The notes under the pieces are model-generated. The model was not told where the DNA came from. It was given only the letters and a program-made list of their open reading frames with translations, and searched no databases. From assembly GCF_008973825.1 (NCBI RefSeq), contig NZ_WCHR01000003.1:62001-126000 (forward strand): a DNA stretch of 64,000 bases, written 5' to 3'. Below are positions 26,636-36,624 of the stretch, piece after piece; the stretch's first letter is position 1; each line of letters opens with the position of its first letter. Source of the stretch: Gemmobacter serpentinus. GTDB lineage: Bacteria > Pseudomonadota > Alphaproteobacteria > Rhodobacterales > Rhodobacteraceae. Both the position numbers and the translations under genes were made by a program.

Positions 26636-26663
26636 AAAAGCCCGCGCCGAGGCGCGGGCTTTT
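26636..26663. terminator. Bidirectional Rho-independent terminator (DUF6473 gene / etfA)
   Basis: AAAAGCCCGCGCC and its perfect complement GGCGCGGGCTTTT flank a two-base centre, giving a 13-bp stem with A-run on one side and T-run on the other. It lies four bases after the DUF6473 stop and 33 bases before the etfA stop, so it can serve both convergent genes. Confidence 0.92.
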
Positions 26664-26696
26664 GTTCAATTGTCCATGTGCGGATTTCGGTTCTGC

Positions 26697-27608
26697 TCAG
26701 AGTTTGGAGGTCAGTTCCGGCACTGCGGTGAACAGGTCTGCGACCAGGCCGTAATCGGCGACCTGGAAGATCGGTGCCTCTTCATCCTTGTTGATCGCGA
26801 CGATGACCTTGCTGTCTTTCATGCCGGCAAGGTGTTGGATCGCGCCAGAGATGCCGATCGCGACATAGAGCGCGGGTGCCACGACCTTGCCAGTCTGGCC
26901 AACCTGCCAGTCGTTCGGCGCGTAGCCCGAATCCACCGCCGCGCGCGATGCGCCGACCGCGGCCCCGAATTTGTCGGCCAAAGCCTCGATCAGCGCGAAA
27001 TCGGCCTCAGATCCCACGCCGCGACCGCCCGAGACCACGATCTTGGCCGAGGTCAGTTCGGGCCGATCCGAGGCCGCGACCTTGTCTTCCACCCAGGAGG
27101 AAAGGGCAGATGCCTTCGCTCCAACGGGCTCGATCGCTGCGGAGCCGCCGGTAGATGCTGCCGCGAAAGCTGCGGTCCGCACCGAGAAGACCTTGATCTT
27201 GTCGGACGATTTCACCGTCTGGATCGCGTTCCCGGCATAGATTGGCCGTTCAAAGGTTTCGGAATCGACCACTGCGGTCACATCGGAAAGCACCATCACG
27301 TCGAGAAGTGCTGCCACACGCGGCAGGACGTTCTTGGCATAGGCTGTCGCCGCTGCTGCGATATGGCTATAGCCTCCTGCAAGATCAATGACTTGATCTG
27401 CCAGGGCTTCGGCCAGGCCATGGCCTGCATCCTCGGCATGTAGCACCTTCGCGACACCTGCCAGGCTCGCAGCCTCAGCCGCCGCCGCGGCGGGGCCGGC
27501 CACCAGCACATGCACATCCCCCAGCGACTGCACCGCCGTTAGGGTTTTGGCAACCGAATCGGTGGCAAGCTGCCCACCATTCACATCCGCCAGAAGGAGA
27601 ACAGCCAT
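26697..27608 (-). CDS. etfA: Electron transfer flavoprotein alpha subunit
   Basis: FAD-binding subunit of ETF, which takes electrons from acyl-CoA dehydrogenases (including Mcd in this window) and passes them to ETF-QO. The 303-residue protein begins [12 protein letters not shown] and has the C-terminal FAD domain with [39 protein letters not shown] and [20 protein letters not shown]. It is normal length. It overlaps etfB by one base in a TGATG junction and shares a terminator with the convergent DUF6473 gene. Confidence 0.97.
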   Translation of the reverse strand: MAVLLLADVNGGQLATDSVAKTLTAVQSLGDVHVLVAGPAAAAAEAASLAGVAKVLHAEDAGHGLAEALADQVIDLAGGYSHIAAAATAYAKNVLPRVAALLDVMVLSDVTAVVDSETFERPIYAGNAIQTVKSSDKIKVFSVRTAAFAAASTGGSAAIEPVGAKASALSSWVEDKVAASDRPELTSAKIVVSGGRGVGSEADFALIEALADKFGAAVGASRAAVDSGYAPNDWQVGQTGKVVAPALYVAIGISGAIQHLAGMKDSKVIVAINKDEEAPIFQVADYGLVADLFTAVPELTSKL

Positions 27609-28369
27609 CAGATCACCCCCGCTTCGTCTTTCAGTTTCGCGATCAGCTCGTCGACAGAGGCGACCTTCACCCCGGCCTTCCGTCCGGCCGGTTCAGAGGT
27701 TTTCACCACTGTCAGACGCGGCGTGACATCGACGCCGTAATCGGCGGCGGTCTTCTCATCGAGAGGCTTTTTCTTCGCCTTCATGATGTTGGGCAGCGAT
27801 GCATAGCGCGGCTCGTTCAGACGCAGGTCGACCGTGACGACGGCGGGCAAGCCCACCTTGATCGTCTGCAGGCCGCCATCAACTTCGCGCGTTACCGTGG
27901 CGCTGTCGCCTTCGATCGACAGGGCGCTCGCGAAGGTTGCCTGGCCCCAACCCAGAAGGGCAGCCAGCATCTGGCCGGTCGCGTTCAGGTCGTTGTCGAT
28001 TGCCTGCTTGCCCGCAAGCACAAGGCCCGGGGCCTCGTCCTTGACTACGGCCGCGAGGATCTTCGCGACCGCAAGCGGTTCGATATCGGTATGCACATCG
28101 GACGCCGCCTCGACCAGAATGGCACGGTCAGCGCCCATTGCCAGGGCTGTGCGCAGCGTCTCCTGGGCCTGCTTCACGCCGATCGACACCACCACGATCT
28201 CCGACACGATCCCCTTTTCCTTCAAGCGGATCGCTTCTTCCACCGCGATCTCGTCAAAGGGGTTCATCGACATCTTCACATTCGCCAGATCGACACCCGT
28301 GCCATCCGATTTCACCCGGACTTTCACGTTGTAATCGATCACCCGTTTGACAGGCACCAAGACCTTCAT
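27608..28369 (-). CDS. etfB: Electron transfer flavoprotein beta subunit
   Basis: AMP-binding subunit of the ETF heterodimer. The 253-residue protein starts [21 protein letters not shown] and contains [58 protein letters not shown] and the C-terminal [12 protein letters not shown] recognition-loop signature, which docks on acyl-CoA dehydrogenases. I chose the ATG at 28369, where all family members start; the frame runs 42 bases further but without conservation. It is directly followed by etfA. Confidence 0.97.
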   Translation of the reverse strand: MKVLVPVKRVIDYNVKVRVKSDGTGVDLANVKMSMNPFDEIAVEEAIRLKEKGIVSEIVVVSIGVKQAQETLRTALAMGADRAILVEAASDVHTDIEPLAVAKILAAVVKDEAPGLVLAGKQAIDNDLNATGQMLAALLGWGQATFASALSIEGDSATVTREVDGGLQTIKVGLPAVVTVDLRLNEPRYASLPNIMKAKKKPLDEKTAADYGVDVTPRLTVVKTSEPAGRKAGVKVASVDELIAKLKDEAGVI

Positions 28370-28464
28370 CGGCGCAATCTCCTCAGGTTCCGGGCCGCAT
28401 CGCGGCCGCATTCCAAGCTCTCCGCAGTGTTGTTAGCCCGGTCAGTGGCGGGAGAACAATCCAA

Positions 28465-28497
28465 AAGCGACGCGAAGCGGCGCTGCGACGCCGCGTC
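28465..28497 (-). terminator. Probable terminator of the HIG1-pduO unit
   Basis: On the minus strand a hairpin with a GCGGCG-CTGCGA-CGCCGC core and a short outer GAC/GTC pair is followed by CGCTTTTGGATT. It lies 13 bases past the adenosyltransferase stop and about 100 bases before etfB, so the two transcription units are probably separate. Confidence 0.5.
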
Positions 28498-28509
28498 ATT
28501 GACCCAAGG

Positions 28510-29088
28510 TCAGCTATCGCGGGTCAGGCCGGGAACCCATAGCACATCGGCGCGGCCTTCCTCATTGGCGATGCGGGCCGCAACGAACAGCCAGTCCGAC
28601 AAACGGTTGAGATATTTCACCGCCTCGGGGTTCACGTCTTCTTCGGTGGCAAGCAGCACGGTCTCGCGTTCGGCACGGCGCGCGACGGTGCGACACAGGT
28701 GCAGATGCGCCGCCAAAGCCGAACCGCCAGGCAGGATGAAGCTGCGCAACGGTTGAAGCCGGGCATTCATCGCGTCGATCTCGGCCTCTAGCCGGGCAAC
28801 CTGCGGGGCGATCATACGCAAAGGCGGATACTTCGCCTCATGATCACGCGCCATGTCGGGGGTGCAAAGATCGGCACCAAGGTCGAAAAGGTCATTCTGG
28901 ATGCGGGCAAGTGCCTGATCCATCTCGCCTTGGGCATTCAGGCGGGCAAGGCCAAGTGTCGAATTGGCCTCGTCCACCGTGCCATAGGCGGTGACACGCG
29001 GCGAGAACTTGGCGACGCGCTGCCCATTGCCAAGCGCAGTATCGCCCTTGTCGCCGGTGCGGGTATAGATCTTCGACAGGACGACCAT
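28510..29088 (-). CDS. Cob(I)yrinic acid a,c-diamide adenosyltransferase, PduO type
   Basis: ATP:cob(I)alamin adenosyltransferase that forms the Co-C bond of adenosylcobalamin. The 192-residue protein begins MVVLSKIYTRTGDKGDTALGNGQRV, the ATP-binding signature of the PduO family, and has AYGTVDEANSTLGLAR, SFILPGGS, and the conserved RTVARRAERETV helix. The EMC pathway needs two B12 mutases, so the enzyme fits the metabolic setting. It overlaps the upstream HIG1 gene by one base (TGATG). CobA-type or EutT-type enzymes are excluded by the N-terminal signature. Confidence 0.94.
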   Translation of the reverse strand: MVVLSKIYTRTGDKGDTALGNGQRVAKFSPRVTAYGTVDEANSTLGLARLNAQGEMDQALARIQNDLFDLGADLCTPDMARDHEAKYPPLRMIAPQVARLEAEIDAMNARLQPLRSFILPGGSALAAHLHLCRTVARRAERETVLLATEEDVNPEAVKYLNRLSDWLFVAARIANEEGRADVLWVPGLTRDS

Positions 29089-29300
29089 CAGTTGCCTCCG
29101 CGCTGATGCAGATAGGCAAAGACCACGATCAGGACCACGGCGATGGCCTGACCTATGATACGATAGCGCATCAGCCGATTGGCGTTGCGGCGGTTGAATT
29201 CGCCACCCTTGCCGAAGGCGCCGATCCCGATAGTGAGGATGATCAGCACGACGAAACAGGCCATCACGGCCAGGATGAACAGCGGGTCTTTCTGCAGCAT
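29088..29300 (-). CDS. HIG1-domain small membrane protein
   Basis: A 70-residue protein with two membrane helices (about residues 8-28 and 48-65) separated by the conserved polar loop GKGGEFNRRNANRLMRYRIIGQ, which is the bacterial HIG1 (hypoxia-induced-gene) twin-transmembrane pattern. In Rhodobacterales such proteins are linked to respiratory oxidases, but this copy has no proven partner. The ribosome site decides the start: GGAG sits six bases before the ATG at 29300, but directly against the ATG at 29306. It is cotranslated with the cobalamin adenosyltransferase gene. Confidence 0.82.
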   Translation of the reverse strand: MLQKDPLFILAVMACFVVLIILTIGIGAFGKGGEFNRRNANRLMRYRIIGQAIAVVLIVVFAYLHQRGGN

Positions 29301-29390
29301 GGGCATCTCCGGGCTTTGTGCGAGACATAGCGCCTTGGTCACGAAAGGCGAGGAGAAAAGCCGTCGCAGGGGGCCGGACGGTGCCTGTGC

Positions 29391-30224
29391 TCAGGACCGG
29401 GCGATCAGCCAATCCAGCGCGGCAGTTGGCAGGATCCGGCGGGCAAGGCCCATCAGATGCGTCGCGTTGGTCACATAGTAACGCCCGCGCGGCCGCCTGC
29501 TTTCCAGCGCGTGGATCAGCTTTTTCGTGACGGCCGAACAGGGCAGTTCGAACGGGTCAGGCCCTTGTTTGGGTTCATAAAGCCGGTGCAGCAGGCTGCG
29601 GTATTCGTCGACGCGGGGCGAGTTCTGCCAGTCGATCCATTTCTCGAAATGCGGGATGGAGTTTTCGCGGATTCGGGTCGGGATCGGGCCGGGCTCGATC
29701 AGGCTGATCTGGATGCCGGTGCCGCGCATCTCCACGCGCAGCACATCGGTCAAGCCTTCCAGCGCGAATTTCGTGCTGACATAGGCGGCCCGCCAACGCA
29801 TTCCGACCAATCCGAGAACCGAGGAACAGTTGACGATTCGCCCATGGCCTTGCGCCCGCATCACCGGGATCACCCGCCGTGTCAGATCGTGATAGCCAAA
29901 CAGGTTGACCTCGAAAATTTCGCGCAGGGCCCCGCGCGGCAGATCTTCGGCCGCACCCGGACAGGCGAAGGCCCCGTTGTTGTAAAGCGCATCCAGCGTG
30001 CCGCCTGTGCGGGCCAGCACCTCGGCCAGCGCGTCCGCGATGCTGTCTTCATCTGCATAATCCAGGCGGAAACTTTCCAGGCCTTCCGCACGCAGCCTTT
30101 CGCAATCGGCCTCTTGCCGGCAGGTTGCAAAGACGCGCCAGCCGCGCGCCGCCAGGCTGCGGGCGGCATCCAGGCCGATCCCGGAGGAACAGCCGGTGAT
30201 CAGAACGCTGCGGGGGGTGGTCAT
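29391..30224 (-). CDS. Short-chain dehydrogenase/reductase (SDR) family oxidoreductase
   Basis: A 277-residue classical SDR. The cofactor motif is ITGCSSGIG near residue 10, followed by FATCRQ, where the Arg suggests NADP preference. The NNGA motif (YNNGAFACPG), the catalytic serine in CSSVLG, and Y-V-S-T-K (YxxxK) are all present, so it should be active. The C-terminal part with EPGPIPTRIREN and a basic hydrophobic end (ARRILPTAALDWLIARS) is seen in SDRs that act on lipid-like or retinol-like substrates. Substrate is unknown. It is separate from its neighbours (76 bases from the SH3 gene). Confidence 0.87.
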   Translation of the reverse strand: MTTPRSVLITGCSSGIGLDAARSLAARGWRVFATCRQEADCERLRAEGLESFRLDYADEDSIADALAEVLARTGGTLDALYNNGAFACPGAAEDLPRGALREIFEVNLFGYHDLTRRVIPVMRAQGHGRIVNCSSVLGLVGMRWRAAYVSTKFALEGLTDVLRVEMRGTGIQISLIEPGPIPTRIRENSIPHFEKWIDWQNSPRVDEYRSLLHRLYEPKQGPDPFELPCSAVTKKLIHALESRRPRGRYYVTNATHLMGLARRILPTAALDWLIARS

Positions 30225-30300
30225 CGGGGCTGCTCCGGTTTTCTTTCCGGCTTAGCAGAAAGCGGGCGTTGCGCAATGCGCGGCCAAGGTGTCCGGGCAA

Positions 30301-30759
30301 TCAGGGGGCGATGGCGGAAAGAAACTCGCCCGAGACAAAGCCGGTGATGCCATCGCCCTCAAGTGTGATGCGGGCCCAGCCGTTTTCTTCGGTCCAGAGC
30401 AGGCGCGCGGCCTCGCCCCGGCTGAGCCGCCCGACCACCGGAAACTCGGTCGAGGGGCCTTCGCGGACATTGACCGATTGCGCGGTAATGTAACGGATCA
30501 GGGATTCGGACAGGTCGGGGTCGGGTTCCGTCCGCGCCGCACCGGGCTGCACCAATGGCAGGACGGTGGGCACCAAGACGCTTTCGGTGCCAGTATAGGC
30601 AACCGGGGTGATGCCGCGGGAATTGGTGGCAGGCGCGGCGCGTTCCGGGGGCGCGTGCCGCATTGTTGCTGTGGCCCGTGGTTCATCAGCGCCCCGTCCC
30701 CAGAACATCATGGCCGCGAGAAGAGACAGGCACAGCAACAGCAACAGACGGATCATCAC
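30301..30759 (-). CDS. SH3-domain protein, exported or membrane-anchored
   Basis: A 152-residue protein with an N-terminal hydrophobic helix (MMIRLLLLLCLSLLAAMMFW), a low-complexity Pro/Thr/Ala linker (residues 25-85) and a C-terminal bacterial SH3 domain: TAQSVNVREGPSTEFPVVG, LWTEENGWARITLEG and GFVSGEFLS. Such domains bind peptidoglycan or peptides in the periplasm. It may be anchored by the N-terminal helix. It is divergent from parC across 144 bases. Confidence 0.84.
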   Translation of the reverse strand: MMIRLLLLLCLSLLAAMMFWGRGADEPRATATMRHAPPERAAPATNSRGITPVAYTGTESVLVPTVLPLVQPGAARTEPDPDLSESLIRYITAQSVNVREGPSTEFPVVGRLSRGEAARLLWTEENGWARITLEGDGITGFVSGEFLSAIAP

Positions 30760-30903
30760 ACCCTCGGCGACTCGTGGTCGGATACTCGGAACGGGATCCC
30801 CATATCACGGATTCTTGTGCGCGCCTGAGGAAAAGTTGCGCAGATTTCCCCCTGACCGGAAAACCGGCTGGACCGGCGCAGGGGCAGGGATTACACCAGA
30901 TCC

Positions 30904-33225
30904 ATGACCGAAAGCACCGAAGACCCCAAGATCGGGCCCGACACGACAGGGCCTGCCACGCATTCCGAACCGCTGCGCCGCGCCATTGGTGAGCGTTATC
31001 TGACCTATGCGCTGTCGACTATCATGCACCGTGCGTTGCCCGATGCCCGCGACGGGCTGAAGCCGGTGCATCGGCGCATCATGTATGCAATGCGCGAGCT
31101 GCGGCTGAGCCCGACGGGGGGCTTCCGCAAGTCTGCCAAGATCTCGGGCGATGTGATGGGCAACTATCACCCGCATGGTGATGCCGCGATCTATGATGCG
31201 ATGGCGCGTTTGGCGCAGGATTTCAACGTGCGCTACCCGCTGGTCGACGGGCAGGGCAATTTCGGCAATATCGACGGCGATAACCCGGCTGCCAGCAGAT
31301 ATACCGAGGCGCGGCTGACCGCGATTGCCGAACTGCTGATGCAGGGGCTGACCGAGAACGCGGTGGATTTCCGGCCCAATTACGACGGCACGCTGGAAGA
31401 GCCGGTGGTGATGCCTGCGGCATTCCCGAACCTCTTGGCCAATGGCTCCAGCGGAATCGCGGTCGGGATGGCCACGAATATCCCGCCGCATAACCTGCAT
31501 GAGTTGATCGATGCCTGTCAGGCGCTGATCGAGGACCCGGAGGTCACCGACGAGGAGCTGGTGCGACATGTCCCCGGCCCCGATTTCCCGACCGGGGGCG
31601 TGATCGTTGAGCCGCGCGAGAACATCCTGGAGGCTTATCGCACCGGGCGCGGTGCCTTTCGCCTGCGTGCCCGCTGGGCGGTGGAAGATCTGGGGCGTGG
31701 CCAATGGCAGATCGTCGTGACCGAGATCCCTTACCAGGTGCAGAAATCCAAGCTGATCGAACGCTTGGCCGAGGTGATCCAGACCAAGAAAGTGCCGGCG
31801 CTGGCCGATGTGCGCGACGAATCCGCCGAGGATGTCCGCATCGTGCTGGAGCCGCGGGTGCGCACGGTCGATCCCGATATGCTGATGGGGATGCTGTTCA
31901 AGAATTCGGATCTGGAGATCCGGTTCAGCCTGAACATGAACGTGCTGATCGATGGCAAGGTGCCGAAGGTCTGCAGTCTGAAAGAGGTTCTGCGCGCCTT
32001 CCTTGACCATCGTCGCGATGTGCTTGGCCGCCGCACCACCCACCGGATCGAAAAGATTGATCACCGGCTGGAAATTCTGGACGGCTTCATCCTGACCTTC
32101 CTGAACCTTGACCGTGTGATCGACATCATCCGCTATGATGCCGATCCCAAGGCCGCGCTGATGGCCGAGGTCTGGGGCAAGAAGCACAAGCGCGCCCAAA
32201 GCGAGGAAGATTACATAGGCCCGAAGCCGCGCGATCCGGGCGATCTGTCGGAAGTGCAGGCCGAGGCCATTCTCAATATGCGGCTGCGGTCCTTGCGCAA
32301 GCTGGAAGAGATGGAACTGATTGCCGAACGTGACGCGCTGCGGGACGAACGCGCCGATCTTGCCGCGCTGATGGGCGATGCGGGCCTGCAATGGGCGCGC
32401 ATCGGCCGCGATCTGGCCGAGGTGCAGCTGCAATTCGGCAAGGCGACCGCCATGGGCAAGCGCCGGACCGATTTTGCCGATATGGCCGATGTCGAGGACG
32501 TGCCGCTGGAGGCGATGATCGAGCGCGAACCGATCACGGTGATCTGCTCCAAAATGGGCTGGATCCGCGCCATGAAGGGGCATGTCGCGCTGGATACCGA
32601 GGTGAAGTTCAAGGATGGCGATGAGGGGCGTTTCATCTTCCATGCCGAAACCACTGACCGCATTCTGGTGATCGGTGCCAATGGCCGCTTTTACACGCTG
32701 GTTGGGGCGAACCTGCCCGGTGGGCGCGGCATGGGCGAGCCGGTGCGCCTGATGATCGACCTGCCCAATGATGCCGAAATCACCGATCTGATGATCTGGC
32801 GTCCGGGCGAAAAATGGCTGGTGGCCTCCTCTGCGGGGGATGGGTTCATCGTGCCGTCGGAAGAGGTGGTGGCGCAGACGCGTGCGGGCAAGCAAGTGCT
32901 GACCTTCCGCGAGGGGCTGCGCATGGCGCTATGCCGTCGCATCAATGGCGATCATGTCGCGGTGGTGGGCGAGAACCGCAAGCTGCTGGTCTTCCCGGTC
33001 GCGGAGCTGCCGGAAATGGCCAAGGGCAAGGGGGTGCGGTTGCAGAAATACAAGGATGGCGGTTTGTCGGATGCCACCACCTTCAATCTGGCCGATGGTC
33101 TGAGCTGGAAAGATCCTGCCGGGCGCACCCGGCTGGAAACCGATCTGGCGCAATGGCAGGGCGCGCGTGCGGCGACCGGCGCCATGGCACCACGCGGATT
33201 TCCGCGCGACAACCGGTTCAACTGA
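30904..33225 (+). CDS. parC: DNA topoisomerase IV subunit A
   Basis: Type II topoisomerase subunit that decatenates replicated chromosomes together with ParE. The 773-residue protein has the N-terminal breakage-reunion domain: [50 protein letters not shown] and the catalytic tyrosine in [12 protein letters not shown]. The C-terminal beta-pinwheel is shorter than in GyrA and lacks a clear GyrA box, which favours ParC over GyrA. The start ATG at 30904 is preceded by only a weak ribosome site. A hairpin at 33245-33265 follows the stop. Confidence 0.95.
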   Translation: MTESTEDPKIGPDTTGPATHSEPLRRAIGERYLTYALSTIMHRALPDARDGLKPVHRRIMYAMRELRLSPTGGFRKSAKISGDVMGNYHPHGDAAIYDAMARLAQDFNVRYPLVDGQGNFGNIDGDNPAASRYTEARLTAIAELLMQGLTENAVDFRPNYDGTLEEPVVMPAAFPNLLANGSSGIAVGMATNIPPHNLHELIDACQALIEDPEVTDEELVRHVPGPDFPTGGVIVEPRENILEAYRTGRGAFRLRARWAVEDLGRGQWQIVVTEIPYQVQKSKLIERLAEVIQTKKVPALADVRDESAEDVRIVLEPRVRTVDPDMLMGMLFKNSDLEIRFSLNMNVLIDGKVPKVCSLKEVLRAFLDHRRDVLGRRTTHRIEKIDHRLEILDGFILTFLNLDRVIDIIRYDADPKAALMAEVWGKKHKRAQSEEDYIGPKPRDPGDLSEVQAEAILNMRLRSLRKLEEMELIAERDALRDERADLAALMGDAGLQWARIGRDLAEVQLQFGKATAMGKRRTDFADMADVEDVPLEAMIEREPITVICSKMGWIRAMKGHVALDTEVKFKDGDEGRFIFHAETTDRILVIGANGRFYTLVGANLPGGRGMGEPVRLMIDLPNDAEITDLMIWRPGEKWLVASSAGDGFIVPSEEVVAQTRAGKQVLTFREGLRMALCRRINGDHVAVVGENRKLLVFPVAELPEMAKGKGVRLQKYKDGGLSDATTFNLADGLSWKDPAGRTRLETDLAQWQGARAATGAMAPRGFPRDNRFN

Positions 33226-33244
33226 TGTCATGCTGACCGCGATT

Positions 33245-33265
33245 GCAGCCCCCTGAGGGGGCTGC
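33245..33265 (+). terminator. Hairpin after parC
   Basis: GCAGCCCCC-TGA-GGGGGCTGC, a nine-bp perfect stem with a three-base loop, 20 bases past the parC stop. It is followed by GTATT only, so termination may be partial and parC transcripts could read into the RTX gene that starts 22 bases later. Confidence 0.5.
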
Positions 33266-33286
33266 GTATTCTGCGGAGACGTGTTT

Positions 33287-34228
33287 ATGCCGACGATTAC
33301 CTATAATCGTAACCTGCCCGGTCAGGTCTTGGTGTCGACTGATATTTTCGAAGACATTCTGGATCTTGATGTGATGCAGGCCACCTCCACCCGCCTCGTT
33401 CTGCGTGATGGCGGCGATCAGGTCACCTTCGCCGGATCGGGCTTCGGCATTGTGCTGCGCGGTGGCGAGATTGTCGATGTGACCGGGGGCACTGTGACGT
33501 CGATCTCGGCCAGGGTTGGCGGGCAAACTCTGCTGGATTGGACCGGGCTGAAGGTTTCCGCGCAGGATCTGGCCTTTTCGATTTTTTCGGGCAACTGGAC
33601 CGCGCTGAATACGCTGATGCTGGGCAAGGCCGATACGATCAAGGCTACCAATGGCAATGATCGGATCAACGGTTTTGGCGGCAATGACACGATCTACGGC
33701 TATAAGAGCAATGACGTTCTGGGCGGCGGTGCGGGCAATGACCAGTTGATCGGCGGGGACGGGCGCGACACGCTGAATGGCGATGCAGGCAATGACAAGC
33801 TGTTTGGCGATGATCCCAATGCAAGGTCCAAGGGGGCTGCGGATCGATTGAACGGTGGCGCAGGCAATGACACGCTGATGGGCGGTGCAGGGATCGACAC
33901 GCTGACCGGCGGGTCTGGGTCTGATGTGTTTGTCTTCAATGTCACGGGGGCCAAGAACCGCGACATCATCACCGATTTCAACAGCAAGCAGGACGATCTG
34001 CATTTCGACAATGATGCCTTCACAGCCTTTTCTTACACCGGCAAGCTGCGGGCTGCGGATTTCGTGTTGGGCACGGCAGCCAAGGATGCCGCGGATCGGT
34101 TCATCTATGAGAAATCGACCGGCAATCTCTGGTATGATGCAGATGGCTCCAAAGGCGGTGCGAAGGTTCTGGTGGCAGAGCTGAAAGACGGCACCACCCT
34201 GACCGCAGGCGATATCTTTATCATCTAA
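33287..34228 (+). CDS. RTX (hemolysin-type) calcium-binding repeat protein 1
   Basis: A 313-residue, probably secreted protein. Residues 1-115 form an uncharacterised beta-rich region. Residues about 118-205 hold six or seven RTX nonapeptides (GGXGXDXUX type), such as [38 protein letters not shown] and GGSGSDVFVF, which bind calcium as a beta roll. The C-terminal 100 residues resemble the serralysin-type C-terminus with ITDFNSKQDD. There is no Sec signal, as expected for type I secretion, but no ABC exporter gene lies in the window. GGAGA fits the ATG at 33287 better than a GTG at 33281. Confidence 0.88.
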   Translation: MPTITYNRNLPGQVLVSTDIFEDILDLDVMQATSTRLVLRDGGDQVTFAGSGFGIVLRGGEIVDVTGGTVTSISARVGGQTLLDWTGLKVSAQDLAFSIFSGNWTALNTLMLGKADTIKATNGNDRINGFGGNDTIYGYKSNDVLGGGAGNDQLIGGDGRDTLNGDAGNDKLFGDDPNARSKGAADRLNGGAGNDTLMGGAGIDTLTGGSGSDVFVFNVTGAKNRDIITDFNSKQDDLHFDNDAFTAFSYTGKLRAADFVLGTAAKDAADRFIYEKSTGNLWYDADGSKGGAKVLVAELKDGTTLTAGDIFII

Positions 34229-34259
34229 GGGGGGCGGCCCCTGATCTGTTCCAGAATGC

Positions 34260-34287
34260 AAAAGGGCACCCGAAGGGGTGCCCTTTT
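34260..34287. terminator. Bidirectional Rho-independent terminator (RTX 1 / pheS)
   Basis: AAAAGGGCACCC and its perfect complement GGGTGCCCTTTT flank a four-base GAAG loop. It lies 31 bases after the RTX stop and six bases beyond the pheS stop, so it serves both convergent genes. Confidence 0.93.
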
Positions 34288-34293
34288 CGATGT

Positions 34294-35373
34294 TCAGCGG
34301 CTGAGGCCGCCGGGCAGATCCGGCAGATCCAGCGCGGCAAAGCCGTAATGACGCAGCCAGCGCAGATCGGACTCAAAGAAGGCGCGCAGGTCGGGGATGC
34401 CGTATTTCAGCATGGCGATACGGTCGATCCCCATGCCGAAGGCAAAGCCCTGCCATTCGTCGGGGTCGACGCCTGCGGCTTGCAGCACCTTGGGATGCAC
34501 CATGCCGGAGCCGAGGATTTCCATCCACTTGTCGCCCTCGCCGATCTTCAACTGGCCGCCGACATTGGAATAGCGGATATCGACCTCGGCCGAGGGTTCG
34601 GTGAAGGGGAAGTGGCTGGCGCGGAAGCGCAGCTCCACCTTGTCGACCTCAAAGAAGGCGCGGCAGAATTCTTCCAGCGTCCATTTGAGATTGGCCATGG
34701 AGATGTCGCGGTCAATCGCCAGACCCTCGACCTGATGGAACATCGGGGTATGGGTCTGGTCCATGTCCATGCGATAGACGCGGCCCGGTGCGATGACGCG
34801 GATCGGCGCGCCCTGTTCGGTCATGGCGCGGATCTGCACCGGCGAAGTATGGGTGCGCAGCACATGCGGCGGGCGGTTGTCGCCCTCGGCGCGGTGCATG
34901 AAGAAGGTGTCATGCTCCTGCCGCGCCGGATGCTCCGGCGGGATGTTCAGCGCATCGAAATTATACCAGTCGCTTTCGACCTGCGGGCCTTCTGCCACGG
35001 CAAAGCCCATATCGGCGAAGATCGCGGTCAGTTCGTCCATCACTTGGCTGACCGGGTGAATGGTCCCCATGCGGCGCGGGCGGCCGGGCATGGTCACGTC
35101 CAGCCATTCCGATTTCAGGCGCTCGTCCAGCGCCGCGTCGCCAAGCGCCACCTTGCGGGCGCGCAGGGCGGTGTCGATCTCGTCCTTCAGCACATTCATC
35201 GCGGCCCCGGCGGCCTTGCGGGCCTCCGGATCCATTTTGCCAAGGCCCGACATCAGCGCGGAAATCTCGCCCTTCTTGCCAAGGGCGGCGATGCGCACCT
35301 CTTCCAAGGCAGCCTCATCGGCCGCCTTGGCCACGGCCTCGATATATTTGCCACGAAGTTCGGTCAGGTCCAT
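34294..35373 (-). CDS. pheS: Phenylalanine-tRNA ligase alpha subunit
   Basis: Catalytic subunit of the alpha2-beta2 phenylalanyl-tRNA synthetase. The 359-residue protein has the N-terminal coiled-coil (about residues 1-90), then class II motifs: motif 1 around [25 protein letters not shown], motif 2 around [21 protein letters not shown], and motif 3 [22 protein letters not shown]. In many alphaproteobacteria pheS follows rplT and precedes pheT; here an RTX gene lies between rplT and pheS, and another lies convergent after pheS, with pheT not present. All motifs are intact. Confidence 0.97.
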   Translation of the reverse strand: MDLTELRGKYIEAVAKAADEAALEEVRIAALGKKGEISALMSGLGKMDPEARKAAGAAMNVLKDEIDTALRARKVALGDAALDERLKSEWLDVTMPGRPRRMGTIHPVSQVMDELTAIFADMGFAVAEGPQVESDWYNFDALNIPPEHPARQEHDTFFMHRAEGDNRPPHVLRTHTSPVQIRAMTEQGAPIRVIAPGRVYRMDMDQTHTPMFHQVEGLAIDRDISMANLKWTLEEFCRAFFEVDKVELRFRASHFPFTEPSAEVDIRYSNVGGQLKIGEGDKWMEILGSGMVHPKVLQAAGVDPDEWQGFAFGMGIDRIAMLKYGIPDLRAFFESDLRWLRHYGFAALDLPDLPGGLSR

Positions 35374-35440
35374 CTGCGCCTCCGGTCTCTTGGCCCCGGT
35401 AGCTAGCGGGGCAGGGCCGGATTTGCAAGGGCAGCGCGGG

Positions 35441-36493
35441 TCAGAGGAAGTCCGCGGCAGAGAAATCCGCCTTGGTCAGCGCCTCGCCCATGCCGGAGAT
35501 GACCAGAACATCCTTGCCATGCAGCACCTCCACCGTGCCGGCCTTGCTGCCGTTGCGAATGGTGATCTGGCTGAACTTCACATCGAGGTCGATGCGGTCG
35601 ATGCCATCCTGGAAATCGGTGATGGTATCGCGCGCGCCATCGCGGTTCAGCACAAAGACATCCGCGCCCTGGCCGCCGGTCAGGCGGTCCTTCCCCGCAC
35701 CATCGAGCAGCCGGTCACTTCCCGCCCCGCCGATCAGCGTGTCATTGCCACTGTCGCCCTGCAATGTGTCATTGCCCGCCCCGCCGGTCAGCGCGTCATT
35801 GCCGCCGCCGCCGGATTGCCTGTCATTGCCAAGCCCGCCATTCAGCGTGTCATTGCCACTGTCGCCGAACAGCGTGTCATGGCCGTCATTGCCAAACAGT
35901 TTGTCGGCGTGATTGCCACCGCGCAGCATATCGCGCCCGGTGCCGCCCGCCAGCAGGTCGAACCCGTCACCGCCAAGGATGGTGTCGTTGCCTTCCATCC
36001 CGGTCACATAGTCATGGCCTTTGCCCGCATCGATGCGGTTGTTGCCCTCATTCCCGGCAAGAATGTCGTTGCCCGCGCTGCCCTTGGATTTGGTCGGATA
36101 GAGGGCTTGCTGCGCGTAGCGCACGCCATAGACGAACTCGTTCACTGCGGCATTGTCGTTCACATATTGAACCAGCCCGATATCCTGGGCGGGAAACTCG
36201 AAGTTGGGCAGATAATAGGTCACGCCCTCGCGCAGAAACGAGAAGTTGGCGATGGTCTCCCAGTCTTTGGTGGAAAAGACATAGGCATTCATCAATTGCA
36301 GCGGGCGCACCAGCTGGGCATTGAAGGCTTCACCATCAATGGTCGCGACGGGGGCCTTGCCGGGCTCCTTGCCTTTGATGCCGAACTGGTCGTCATCATC
36401 CCGGATCGCCACAATATGGCGGGTCATGTCCAACTCGCCCTTGGCATTTTCTTTCAAACTGATTGCGATCGCGACATAGGTCTTCTTGGCCAT
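35441..36493 (-). CDS. RTX (hemolysin-type) calcium-binding repeat protein 2
   Basis: A 350-residue probable type I secreted protein. Residues 1-150 are an uncharacterised N-terminal part that starts [20 protein letters not shown] and has no RTX pattern. Residues about 155-285 carry around twelve RTX nonapeptides with G-N-D and G-x-D cores ([43 protein letters not shown]), then a C-terminal region with [14 protein letters not shown] that matches the serralysin C-terminus. AGGAGG is six bases before the ATG at 36493. The repeats make the same DNA pattern recur, giving many false reading frames on the other strand. It shares the C-terminal design but not the N-terminus with RTX 1. Confidence 0.89.
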   Translation of the reverse strand: MAKKTYVAIAISLKENAKGELDMTRHIVAIRDDDDQFGIKGKEPGKAPVATIDGEAFNAQLVRPLQLMNAYVFSTKDWETIANFSFLREGVTYYLPNFEFPAQDIGLVQYVNDNAAVNEFVYGVRYAQQALYPTKSKGSAGNDILAGNEGNNRIDAGKGHDYVTGMEGNDTILGGDGFDLLAGGTGRDMLRGGNHADKLFGNDGHDTLFGDSGNDTLNGGLGNDRQSGGGGNDALTGGAGNDTLQGDSGNDTLIGGAGSDRLLDGAGKDRLTGGQGADVFVLNRDGARDTITDFQDGIDRIDLDVKFSQITIRNGSKAGTVEVLHGKDVLVISGMGEALTKADFSAADFL

Positions 36494-36574
36494 GGACGCC
36501 TCCTGAAATATCGATGGCGGCACCATGCCACAGTTCGGCCATATTTCGAAGGATTTGCTTTCGCTGAGATGCAG

Positions 36575-36603
36575 AAGGCCCCGCGCGTGAAGCGCAGGGC
36601 CTT
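36575..36603 (-). terminator. Probable terminator of rpmI-rplT
   Basis: AAGGCCC pairs with GGGCCTT, and inside it GCGC with GCGC, with one mismatch and a five-base loop. It lies 22 bases past the rplT stop and before the start of RTX gene 2. The T-run on the minus strand is poor. Confidence 0.55.
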
Positions 36604-36624
36604 TGCGTTACCTGTGCAGCCAGA

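Noticed and set aside
30805-32895. Long minus-strand open frame opposite parC (696 codons)
   Set aside because: ParC has complete motifs on the plus strand; the opposite frame has no recognisable protein features.
35600-36100. Plus-strand frames rich in Cys, His and Pro in the RTX 2 repeats
   Set aside because: They are the reverse complement of Gly-Asn-Asp coding repeats and have no family pattern.
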